Source: Paramecium tetraurelia (Eukaryota > Ciliophora > Oligohymenophorea > Peniculida > Parameciidae). From it: a stretch of DNA of 64,000 nt. Each line of letters begins with the position of its first letter. Position 1 is the first letter of the stretch. Both the position numbers and the translations under genes were made by a program. The stretch lies in NCBI RefSeq assembly GCF_000165425.1, contig NW_001798990.1, forward strand, positions 125,796 through 189,795. Direction: 5' to 3'. Under the pieces are notes generated by a model. It was given only the letters and a program-made list of their open reading frames with translations, made no database searches and had not been told where the DNA came from. This document shows, piece after piece, positions 11,818 through 22,291 of this stretch.

Positions 11818-12771
11818 TCAAGTGGAACTATTTACTTGTTTAAAGGTTCCGTATTCACCATAATCAATTATCTCCTTTTTCTATTCTTTTTAATCAGATG
11901 TTTACAATAAATCCGAATGATGTGCCATCTAAGCAACTGGATCAGACTAAAAGAAAGGATGATTGATTGCATCCTCTATCTTAATTCTATCTTTGGGTGT
12001 GTAAATCAGCATTCTACTAATCAAATCTAGTATGTAATAGTCGAATTTGAATTTGAAGAGTTCTGGGAACGAGACCTTTTTAACTTTTATGAGATTAGCC
12101 TCTGTGATTGCGAAATTACTCATTTGTTGGATCTCATGATTTGAAGGAGTCCCAAGAATCTTAATTATTGAGAGCAGAATATCAGCACTCTTAGTTCCTT
12201 TGAATAGAGGCTAACCCAAAAGCACTTCGGATATCACACAACCAGTTGACCAGATGTCCAAATACTCTGAAATGTGCCAATTTCCTAGAATCACTTCGGG
12301 AGGAGTGTAGCAGTTAATAATTTCAAATTTGCCTTATTCGTTCAACCTTTGTGTCATACTAAAATCATATAGCTTTAATTCGTTATCTCTTATCAAACAG
12401 TTCTATGGGTTTATATTACAATGGACGAATCCCTGTTTATGCAATGAGTTAATAGCAATCAACAATTAATAAATGTACTTTTTGAATTCTTGATGGTTCA
12501 TCTCTGTTTTGGATGCCAAAGTATTCGGCAAATACTCAAAGATCAAACTTATTGAATTTTCATGCTCACTAGTGAAGGAGGTTAACAGTTTGGCAAAGTA
12601 TTGCTTCTCCTTTAATGTTTTCCAAACTTCGACTTCGTTCTTGTATTCCAAGGAAATCTTCTTGACTACGAAGTTGTTCTTCTACTTATCCGATGCTCGA
12701 TAGACGATTGTTCTGGCATTTTTAAATAGTATTTCTTCAACTGAATAAGTAATTTACTATTCATTTATCAT
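11818..12771 (-). CDS. GSK3/CMGC-like pseudokinase
   Basis: Single exon, 317 residues (MINEQQITYSVEEILFKNAR...). The kinase fold is clear: beta-3 VVKK, then LGQPLFKGTKSADILLSIIK and ILGTP, close to the GSK3 block LLGQPLFPG...IIKVLGTP, and RMLIYTPKDRIKIEDAINHPFF near the end. Catalytic positions are degraded. The HRD triad is HCN (Asn at residue 119), the lysine of the KPxN loop is Asn (NINPQN), DFG is DFS (136-138), APE is PPE and the glycine loop is gone (LFKNARTIVY). Loss of the catalytic Asp predicts no phosphotransfer; binding and scaffold roles remain possible. It is divergent from another degenerate kinase starting 17 bp away and convergent-side neighbour of VPS45 by 32 bp. Confidence 0.88.
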
Positions 12772-12788
12772 ATTTATATTAAATTGTG
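12772..12788. promoter_or_regulatory. 17-bp spacer between two divergent pseudokinase starts
   Basis: Only 17 bp, all but three of them A or T, lie between the two initiator ATGs. Each core promoter must overlap its neighbour's 5' end or the genes share one bidirectional element. The starts were chosen because each frame reads back cleanly through kinase N-lobe sequence to these ATGs. Confidence 0.5.
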
Positions 12789-15700
12789 ATGAATACTAAT
12801 TTCCAAATAACTACTTAGACCTTCAAATAACTTCATGAACCCCTTTAGAAATTGCCACGGACTTGTCTCTTCACTGAATTATATAAAACCAAGGACAATA
12901 AGATAACCAAGAAAAAAATATTTCAAACAAAAAAAGCATGGCTAACTTGGAAGGAAAGCATAACACGAGAACTAATACATTAAAGAACTCTCTCCGCAAT
13001 GTACCCTGGGAAAGTTCTAACCATCCTGAATTACACAGTCGAAACTACCAACCATCAAAGAAATCTCTACATTACGTATGATTGTGGGGACGATGTCGAA
13101 CCCCTATTTCAATATTTGAACAACAACTCAGTTAGTTTTCAAGAACAGACCCAGATATTCGAATAATTATTACAAATCACTTGTATCTTGTACAAGTCTC
13201 AATTTGAACACACGAACCTTAAGCCGAACAATATATTATATACGAATAAATAAGTTCTAATCACGGATTTCGGAAGCGCAAGGACTAACTACCAAAACTT
13301 TCTAAAATAGTATTCATCTTCTGCTGAAAAAGATTGGTAGAATAATTTAATATTCTTTTACCCCCAAGAATATTAGTTCATCATGACAGAAGACAATGTA
13401 GACTTTAGAGAGGAGAGTTGGGAGAAACTAAAAGCTGAAATGTCCAATAAAACCTTTAGAAAAAGGATTGACATTTGGGCTTTGTCGATGATGATGATGC
13501 AAGTCTTTGAAAACAACCAAATCTTGCCAAACAAATTAACCAATTATTACGGATTAAACAACGAATTACTGCTCCAGAAAATTGAAAAACTCAAACAATT
13601 TTCAGCTGGTATCTACTCTGAGGTCATCCAATCTCTAGTCATCGAAAAGAAAGAACCAGAATAAGTTTATCAGAAGTTCATTAAGCAAAAACAAATGCTT
13701 AAAAGAGAATCTTCTTCTATGGAGTCTACATTTACTATCAAATAGATTTTTGACCTTGAACCTGATGATAACTATTTCCCATCTTATAAACCTGAAAATT
13801 ATTTCCTTGACAAAAAGGAAATCAAATAAATTGAAGAGCAATATGATGATGATGCCTCCAGTGTTATTAGTTCTAATTATCAAATTGATGTGATTGGCTT
13901 CACAGAAAATAAACCTAATAACCTAACTCAAGTGCCCAATCTATTACCTCCAGTTAGAAGTTAAGGGGGCATTGGTAGATAGAAGCCATAAACCTAAAAA
14001 TATGATGTCGCTTAAAATGATCAAAGAATTTTTGGATTTCAAGATAAGGATGCACCTCCAGGCGAACCTAATAAAAGGAGAACAATTATGGTAACCAATT
14101 ATGATATCTTGCAACAATAAAATCAGGGAAGTTCCTTTTAAGAACCCCAACCCATTAATGGCGGTGTACCCCTTTATCCAATTCAATCAGAAATGTATAG
14201 AAACAAAGAAAATCCAAATTAATTTTCACTGAAAAAAGTCGAAGATAAACCTGCTACAGGAGGAGGTGGTACTAGTGGCAAAATTGACCCAAATGTATAA
14301 CTAGAATTAAACAATAATAATTCATTAAATCCATTATAAATTATTTCATTGGCTGATAATTTTAATGAAAACGATGGTGAGATTTCATCACCAGGCTTTG
14401 AGCAAAATCAAACTTCAACTTTTTAATTTTAACAGGCTCAAAAGCTCGATACATTTAAGGAGAAGGGTACTCCCTAAAGAGTTGGGGGAGGTGATTTTAT
14501 AAATACTTTTGAAAACTTTTAATTTGCTGGTTTACAACCTGAGAATTTATTATAGTTTGAAGATCCAGATATAGATCCAAATAATACTGGAAGATTTATT
14601 GGGACCCAGAATTAGTTATAACCAAATAAAAAATTTATTGATTTATTGGAAATAGATGATTTAAATGGTTAAGTTCCAAACCCTCCAATTTAAAATCAAC
14701 CGTATTAGGAAATATTTAAACCTGATCAGCAAGAATCTAATTTAATAAAAATAGAACCATCGAAATAATACTCGCCAAGCTAAATTGTCCCTTAAAAAGG
14801 GAGCTTAATTATTCTTAATGCCAACTAAAATCAAATTCCGATTATGGAAATTAGAGATAAATCCGAAATCACAAAACCAACAGTGCCTATAGTACAGCAA
14901 GATGATTATGAGAACTTAAATAACGAAGATTTCAAGTTGATTCAAATTTCTGAAAATGATGATAATGACTTTTTAGATGGAGGAAAAAGGACAAGCTTAA
15001 TCTAATTTGGAAAAAATGATAGACAATTTTAGCCAGTCAGTTAAATTGACGATCCCATTCAACAAAAACCGGATAATGTTAAAATACCAACTAATCCCTA
15101 TTCCTTAGATGTAATCAAGAAAATACTATAAGAAGGAGTGACACAATTATAAGATCCAGAGTAATCTGGGGTAACAGAAAAATTGAAATAGGTCTAAAAA
15201 GTTCTGGCTAAAGTTGTATAACATATAACTGATCCTGATGAAATTTTTGATAATGATGACCTATAACCTGAAGAAAAAATTCAAGTACAATAATTTCTAG
15301 TTGAAATAAATAAGCAAAATGAAAAAGATATGCTAAAATTAATTGAAGATGTAAATGAAACCGTAGAAATAATTGAACAAAAGTAAAAAGTTGTTCAAAA
15401 TATTGATAATAAGGAAATTGAGAAAAACCCTCTTCTTCTTAATCTATTAAATGAGGATGAACTAAAAAGAGTAAAGGAGAGAAACTAGGGTAATAAAATT
15501 CTTACAGAATAGATAGATAAACTGCTAGAAGTAAAGGATGATCTGAAAAAATTCAAATAGAATCCAAATATGCAAAATCTATTAAAAAAACAACAGCTTG
15601 ATTTACTGAATAAAGAGGAACTTAAAATATACCAGCGTTTATTAGAAATTATGCCCAAAGATAAAAGATAAGGGGATAAAATATTAATTTAACAACGGGA

Positions 15701-16808
15701 AATTTAACGTAGACTAGATGAACTCTAAAAACAGGAAAAAGAGGAAGCAATTAAAAAAAGATTTGCTGCATTTTTACTAGATCCATAGTATGATAAATTA
15801 TTATCAAATAATGAGTTAATGCAGTTGACTGATGATGAAAAAAAGAAATACCAAGCAGCCCTTGAAGATTTATTGCTTAAAGTTCCATAAAGATAAAAAA
15901 AATCAATTCAACAATAGATAGATCTCTTAAAAAAGGACAATAAAAAAAAGCACGAAAGCAAAAAGATTGAAATTTCTATCTTAGAAAGGTAGAAAAATCC
16001 ACAAAATGAATAGCAATTTTAAGATGCATATATGCATGTCATGAAAGAGTTGGGAGAAGAAGAGGATGGGGAGGTTCTCTCAAAAAATAAATATATAAGA
16101 GGATTTTAATAAAACAAAACGATTTCACAAATTACTGATATAATACCTGATGATTGCTAATAGTATTAACAATAGAGCAAAAATAGAAAAACCAAGTATT
16201 ATGATTTTAAAGGTTAAAAATATAAAGGATAAACCCTTAATGATATGCCTGATGGATTGGGAATATTAAGAAAGGAGGGAGTTTCATCCATATACAAGGG
16301 TATTTTTAAGGAAGGCAAATTCTATTGGGGATAAGTTTTGGAGATGAATGACGAAGGCTTGCTAACCGAATATGTCGGATATTATCATTTGCAACATAAT
16401 GTCAAACATGGAAAGGCAAGATTGAAGTGGTATTAGCCATAAAGAGAAGGATTCTGTGGAGATTATCAGTTTAGTGATCATGACCAATATGTAGGTCACT
16501 TTGTATTGGGCTATATTCATGGAAAGGGAAAGAAGATTTATAAAGATTAGTCTGAGTATGAGGGAGATTGGAAGAAGAATAAGAGAGAAGGGCAAGGAAG
16601 GTACACTTTAAAGAAGAAAGGATAGAAAACAATTACATATGAAGGAGAGTTCTAAAATGATTTTTAACATGGACAGGATATTAAGGCCATACATCATCAT
16701 TAAACAGGACTAGATTTGGTAGTTCAAGGAAAATATAGAAATGGAAAGCCTGTAGGATAGCATTAACTAATCTTCAATAATTAACCATAAAGATATATTG
16801 ATTATTGA
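12789..16808 (+). CDS. Pseudokinase domain with long disordered linker and C-terminal MORN repeats
   Basis: One uninterrupted 1,339-residue frame, very long for a gene here without introns. N-terminal lobe: ELYKTKDNKITKKKIF, then RNLYITYDCGDDVEPLFQYL. The catalytic loop reads HTNLKPNNIL, so the HRD Asp is Asn (residue 143). The metal-binding motif DFG is intact (ITDFGSAR, 160-162), the C-lobe has DIWALSMMMMQVF, and the glycine loop is absent. A long Gln/Asn/acidic linker with coiled-coil stretches rich in Lys, Glu and Gln follows to about residue 1,120. The end has MORN-like repeats (DMPDGLGILRKEG, YIHGKGKKIYKD, YEGDWKKNKREGQGRYTL), which usually bind membranes or cytoskeleton. Catalysis is unlikely but not excluded, since DFG survives. 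A membrane- or cortex-anchored signalling scaffold is a reasonable inference. Confidence 0.87.
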
Positions 16809-16898
16809 CTAGATATTTATATAAGTGAGTTTTTTATAGATAGTACTATATTATATTGGGTTGGGCAATCAAAAATATATATTAAATTATTTATCAAA

Positions 16899-17593
16899 AT
16901 GTTGAGTGTGATTTTAAGAAGAAGCGCCTCAAAAAGTATTGCAATTAGAGGCGGTCATGGATGGGATAGACCAGACGTACCTCTGACAATTGCATATCAA
17001 CATAAAAGGAGAGTATGCATCTATTTATATTGCTTTATAGATGGATGTTTTTGATACAAATTTATGGTTTTATTGTGGAGTGATGCCTGAATACTTTATC
17101 AATTAGAGTAATTAATTAATCTGAACTGTAGATGAGGGATATTTGAATTCTGCTTAAAATGCCATTAAATATTTGATACTAGATTCGAAATATATATTTG
17201 CAGCTTTTGCAGCGATTTTTTTCACATATGAAGTATTCTATGAAGCAAGATTCTGGAACATCCAACCAGATTATTTGAAAAACCCTATAGTCAACTACCC
17301 GAGAAAGGTGTAATAAGAGAGATCTTTCTTAGTTAAGCATTTCTTAGACTTAAGTAAGGACTTTCTTCATTATTATTATCTTAGGTATTACAGGTGATAT
17401 GGGCATGTAAAGAATGAATCCAGGGGAAAAGAGTTTCGCAACTGAACTATTGGAGACTTATGAAGAATAAAATAAACACATTCAACTCATGAATTTGGAA
17501 GGCAAGACATATATTGAAAGAGTTGAAGCTGAATCTAGACAAGCCGTAGCTAGAAGACATGGATAAGTTGAAGCTCATCACCATCATCATTGA
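16899..17593 (+). CDS. Probable mitochondrial inner-membrane protein
   Basis: ATG at 16899 gives MLSVILRRSASKSIAIRGG, a good mitochondrial targeting peptide (Arg/Ser rich, no acids). Three GT-AG introns restore one frame: 28 nt after HKRR, 24 nt within INQ/NEGY, and 31 nt after HFLDL. One membrane segment is visible (KYIFAAFAAIFFTYEVFY). The tail is charged and ends in five His before TGA 17591-17593. Total about 200 residues. The layout, with presequence, single membrane helix and charged matrix tail, resembles an accessory subunit of the ciliate respiratory chain or ATP synthase, but I cannot name the subunit. Confidence 0.65.
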
Positions 17594-17973
17594 TATGAAT
17601 CATATTAAATAATCAAAGGAAAATTATCTTTTTGTTATGATAATAAGTATCACATCATCATTTAACTAATCTGTTCCAACAGATGCGGTCATAATTTCAA
17701 CAACTTACAATAATTTTTGTAATTAATTCTCTACAAGAAAATAAAATAGTGTATTTTTATACTTTTTCAGTATTAATACTTATTGCAATTCTTAATTTTA
17801 TATTTAATAAACCTCCAAAATATCACAGAACCCAAATAACATTAAATCAAATGAGCATTTTGAAAATGATTTTCCATTATGAAATTTGAAATCACCAGTA
17901 TGATAATCTTTATTCTATAAAACTAAAATCAGGTTTTTCAGATATTTTATTATATTTAAATCATAAACTCAAA
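17594..17973. other. AT-rich intergenic stretch, no gene seen
   Basis: 380 bp between two genes on the same strand. I see no long open frame or repeat. It should hold the terminator of one gene and the promoter of the next. Confidence 0.4.
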
Positions 17974-18381
17974 ATGGGAACTGCCTGCTCTTTGAATCAA
18001 TAATCTATAGAATTATCACCTTAAATAATATTAGATCGCTTTGAACTTAGAGCCTACCCTTTTTAATGCAATGCTAAACTCTATACTCATTGCCCTACTA
18101 GACAGGAAATTTCTAAAATTTTAGTTTAATAATCTAAGGAGTTTATTGATGAAGAACAGCCATCCGATTCTGGTGAGTCCTTTCTAGAAGATACTCACAA
18201 AAGAACAGAATCTTAAAACACATAAAGAAATAGTTTAGATTTCTCAATAAATAAAACAGAATTTCATAAAAAAGGTATTCTCAGAAAACCTCATTCTTTA
18301 AAAACGATAAGTCAAAAATAGGTTTAATAAAGACAAAAAAAGAAGGTTCATTTTTAAAAGTCTAAATTTGTGAATATGTGA
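17974..18381 (+). CDS. Small N-myristoylation-type protein with a PP1-docking-like motif
   Basis: 135 residues, single exon. It begins MGTACSLNQQ: Gly2 and Ser6 fit the N-myristoylation consensus and Cys5 could be palmitoylated, so plasma-membrane anchoring is likely. The middle is Ser/Glu-rich (EEQPSDSGESF). The end is basic: KKGILRKPHSLKT and QRQKKKVHFQKSKF. KKVHF matches the [RK]-x-V-x-F motif that docks protein phosphatase 1, though such short motifs are common by chance. The stop is TGA at 18379-18381. The same frame then stays open for 112 codons (see the next entry). Confidence 0.6.
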
Positions 18382-18990
18382 ATACTCTTTTTGATTTTCA
18401 TCTATATTTAGAATAAATCTTTAATTTAATATTTTTATTTTATAGATAAACCCCTTTTTATCAAAATTTATTCTGCAAATTCCTTTCCAATTATCAGTAT
18501 TTTTTCTTCACTATTGATAGTTTTGGTTCGAAAAGTCAATCATCTAGATAGTCTATAGTTTGATTTTACTTAAAACATAATCCTTAAGACTAATTATTAA
18601 AGGGTGAATAATTTATTCAAATAGATTCGCTCTACTATCTAAACTAGCCAAACAATTAACAATTTAAGTGAGATATTCTAAATTAAATTTAATAATATAC
18701 TTAGTTGCATATCAACTTGAAGTTAAATAATTAGTATTTGCAGAATTGACAACAACTAAGAATTTAATATAATTCCTTCCTATTCCTATGATGAATCATC
18801 TTATTTATAGAAAATGATAGCATTTTTGAGCATACCATACAAATAGCAATTGCCAATACCAAATTAAATTATGATTCTAGAATTATTCTTTTTGATTTGA
18901 TCTAGCCCTAACATCTTCAATTAAATCCGTAGAATTAGTAATGCACATTGCTCTGGAATTTTTAGACAATTGTGTTGTAGAAATTTTTGA
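18382..18990 (+). pseudogene. Open frame in phase with the preceding gene, broken by TGA codons
   Basis: Directly after the TGA at 18379 the same frame is open to TGA 18718, again to 18898, and to 18988. The first stretch reads as hydrophobic segments (ILFLIFIYIQNKSLIQYF, FPIISIFSSLLIVLVRKV) followed by a polar, Asn/Gln-rich part (KQIRSTIQTSQTINNLSEIF), which looks protein-like. Options are a missed 42-nt GT-AG intron at 18370-18411 that would remove the first TGA in frame, stop readthrough, a decayed gene, or chance. A random frame here stays open about 50 codons, so chance is a serious option. Confidence 0.25.
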
Positions 18991-19489
18991 TGAATTTTTA
19001 CTAAATTGTTTACAAAAAATTTTTTGATAATATTTAAAGACTAAAACAAATTAAATAATAAAAAAGTTAAGGCAGTGAATGTGAGATGATAAAGCTACTC
19101 TAAATAATTATATAGGCTAAAGGGTCACTTATTTTTATAAATATTATCAATTGGGAAATTTATCTGACAACAATTGATATGGCCTTCTTATTTGCAGTGT
19201 AAACATGTGGCTTTTTGAAAATCAAATCGAAATCCGAATAAAATTTTGGCTAGCGAATAGTTTTGCTACTTTTTTTTTAATTTATGTTTTAGAATGCTCA
19301 CTAAATAGTAAATTTATAACCTTTATATGCTTGTGGATTCATTTCAATACAGTCATCAGAGGAGGAAATCGATATTGGTTCCTGTAGAAGATGAAATAAT
19401 ACTTATAAGATATCGTTGATTTGAGAATTTTTGCTTGACTGGTTTTACTATTCCATTGAAAGGAAAATTAATTTAATATTGATTAATAA
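18991..19489. other. Intergenic stretch with only weak open frames
   Basis: About 500 bp. An open frame near 19160-19430 has no recognisable domain and two frames compete there; I do not call a gene. Confidence 0.35.
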
Positions 19490-21142
19490 TCATTTCAATT
19501 AGTCTCGAACTTTCTTACACAAGGGAGTAGAGGGTAAGTTTTGCTCTGTATTATATTCTAAGTAATCTGTAAAGTCAGTATCCTTAAACCAATCGGCCAA
19601 TCCGCAATCAATAAATTACTGAATGAAATCTAAACACAAGATGTTGAGAAAATCAGATTCTAAGATTAGTATCAAGGTGTCAATAAGTCTCAATGCCAAG
19701 GGATTTGGGAGAAGATCAAATAATTAAGAGTAATTTTTGTAGCTCATCAAAAATCTGATTAAATATAGATCATCACCTTCATGAAGTAGTAATTCAACAG
19801 CATCCTCCAACAACCCATCCTATTATAGTCTCATAGCCTTTTGCCATACATTCAGATTAGGTTCATGAATAATATTAGAATAATCAACAGTGTTTTCAAA
19901 TTGATCCTCAATCAAGGCTGATTTGATATCTTATTTAAATTGTTATTAAGTTTGTATTTTCTGATTTACATAAACTTGTCCTCCTCCAGTACCACTTTAT
20001 TTTTTCAAGAATCCAGGAGATTAATCAAGAGAAACAGGATTAGGTATTAGATCACAATCAATTTAGAGTATTAGTCTCATCCATTCCTTTAAGGCAGCTC
20101 GAGCTGCATTTTAAACTGCGATTACTCTATCCTTAGTAGAATCTTCTAAAACGATGATAACTTATTCATGTAAATTTCCTAAGGCAATTTTGAAATTAGA
20201 GTTTTAATACTAAGAAGCTATTAATTTCATTAGATTTAATGCTCCTACTCTTGTCTACAATATTATCAAATAAAATTGATTACTCTGTAATTGAGTTTTA
20301 GATTATTAATTCCTTAAAGTGTCTTATCAATAACTTGAATTTACTGACTTGTAAAACTTTAAATTTATAATGTCATTAAAATAAAGAACATAATGGTATA
20401 AAATCCAGAGTGATCTATTTATTATTTCTTGTTAGATTAATAAATACCAAATAAATCCCTAGATAATCTTTGACAACATCCTTTATGAATGCCAAATCCT
20501 AAGCAGTGGTTAATGTTTCAAATAATTATGCCAAAACTATGGTAGCAGTCTCTTATGTCTATCTACTACCGCCTGAACCAATCAATTAACTGAGAGTGGA
20601 ATACATCAATAATACCCTTTATTGAACAGGCTTTTTAGAGATGTTCTTAATGTAAATATTTGACCAACATTCACTGATTGCCACTTGGACATTATTGTTA
20701 GAATCCTAAGAATGATCATTTTATGTACATTGAAGTATTTGAGTATTATTTCTATAAATTTGTAAATATCTGTAACAGTAATTGTATCTCCATAAATACC
20801 TATAATAATGTTGATAGTTTTGACAATGCTCTCACTTCCTTTACCATTAATTGGAGTTTGCAGACAAGTAATCAATAATTATAGATTCGCTTAGGATTGA
20901 TTTTATTAGACCAATTAAAATATATTAGAATAAGCAATTTGCCTAGTGCTTAGATCGTCTAACTTTGCTAGCCAATGTTGAAATTGAATTCTTAAATCAT
21001 ATTGACTCAATGGCTATGCTTTCTGTATGTACTGTAATGCAACTCTAGATTTCTGATCTACTTGGGCCTTTGCTTCTATCTACTTTTTTAAGTCTCTCAA
21101 AACTTTCAAGGATGTGAATGCATCGAATTCTTCAAGACTCAT
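19490..21142 (-). CDS. Helical-repeat (ARM/HEAT-like) protein, unidentified
   Basis: Starts at 21142 with MSLEEFDAFTSLKVLRDLKK. An unbroken N-terminal part of about 180 residues consists of amphipathic helices, for example SESIVKTINIIIGIYGD, DIYKFIEIILKYF and KMIILRILTIMSKW, typical of ARM/HEAT solenoids. A 26-nt intron (about 20602-20627 on this strand) joins it to QLIGSGGSRQTQETATIVLAQ and FIKDVVKDYLGIYLVF. The C-terminal frame ends with DWFKDTDFTDYLEYN and PLCKKVRDQLK before TGA 19490-19492. Other introns are needed in between. About 530 residues in total. I cannot place it in a named family. Confidence 0.7.
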
Positions 21143-21166
21143 TAGTTATTTATATATAAATAAAAT

Positions 21167-22020
21167 TCATTTCATTTTATCCAATTAGTTCAAATATTTT
21201 AAGTGTTCTTTCTCAAGACGAGCAATTTCATCATCAAAAGGATCTTTGCTAACATTATTGTTATCTGAAGGTTTATTTGGAGTACTTCTAAAAGGCTATT
21301 CATCTTTTTTCCTTGTTTAGGGTTTAGGGATATTTCTAGCAAAATCCATAGCTTTAGTTCTTGAATATATACTATTTCTACCTTGCATTAGGTTCAGATT
21401 ACTTAGGCTCTTTTATTCTTGTACTTACAATGTTGGTTGTATTGAATTATCTAACTTATTCTGCAAATTCTTAACGCTTTAATACCTTTTCTCTTTCTTT
21501 TGCCCATTCCTCTCCACTCAGATTTGGACCCAAGCCTCCCAATTTTGCATTTGCAGTCTTCTTCATAATTTCATAATCCTGTATAGTGTATGGCTTGTAG
21601 CGTTTTGTTTCATCTGCTGACTCCACTTTTTATTTAGCTGATTTTGATCGATTGTCTTCTTTCTTCTGTGGTTCTGTAGTTACTTGATAGCTGGCCTTTG
21701 GCTAAAAGTAGTATTATTGACTTAAGTATTGAAGAGAGTCCAATATTTATTGTTCCCCATTATAGGGGTTATACTAAAATAGGGTTTGATTTTTTGTATG
21801 ATTGCTGTATTAAATTTTTGTTGGAGATATTTAAATATTTGTTTGTTGTTAGAGGGGCTAATACATTGGAGGAGGTGGCCTATTTTGATCTTGATTATTT
21901 GATAATCATACAATCAAGTTCCTTCTTGATGGGCTATTGACATGAATTCAATACAGATTCTAATCCATTTTTACCCATCACTGATGTTTTCCCCTTGAAC
22001 CTCTCTTAAAATGTTGCCAT
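21167..22020 (-). CDS. Pro/Gln-rich protein with a YKPYT...LGGLGP coiled-coil block
   Basis: 269 residues from three exons. Introns are 21890-21911 and 21360-21381, both 22 nt and GT-AG on this strand. The N-terminal half is low complexity (NRPPPPMYQPLQQQ, NPYNGEQQILDSLQYL). The C-terminal half holds an ordered block: KRYKPYTIQDYEIMKK, then AKLGGLGPNLSGEEWAKERE and KVLKRQEFAEQVRQFN, which reads like a motif conserved in ciliary or centrosomal coiled-coil proteins, though I cannot name it. The end is charged (FDDEIARLEKEHLKYLNQL). Its stop lies 24 bp upstream of the start of the downstream helical-repeat gene on the same strand. Confidence 0.75.
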
Positions 22021-22291
22021 ACTTTAATTAAATAAATTATGTTATTATTATCAAAATTTAACAAGATTGATTAATTTCATTATTTTCTCATGGTTGATAG
22101 GCATCGGAATGCAATCAGTCTAATACATATTACATATTAGAACACTTTTTTATACAAAAATCTTTTATCAATAATTTTAATTAAAATATTTATATTGATA
22201 CTCTGAAATTATTATTCAGATTTTTAAGACTAAAATAATAAATTAATTAAATGGATGAGAATAGTTTTATAAACTATAAAATAAGTTACAT

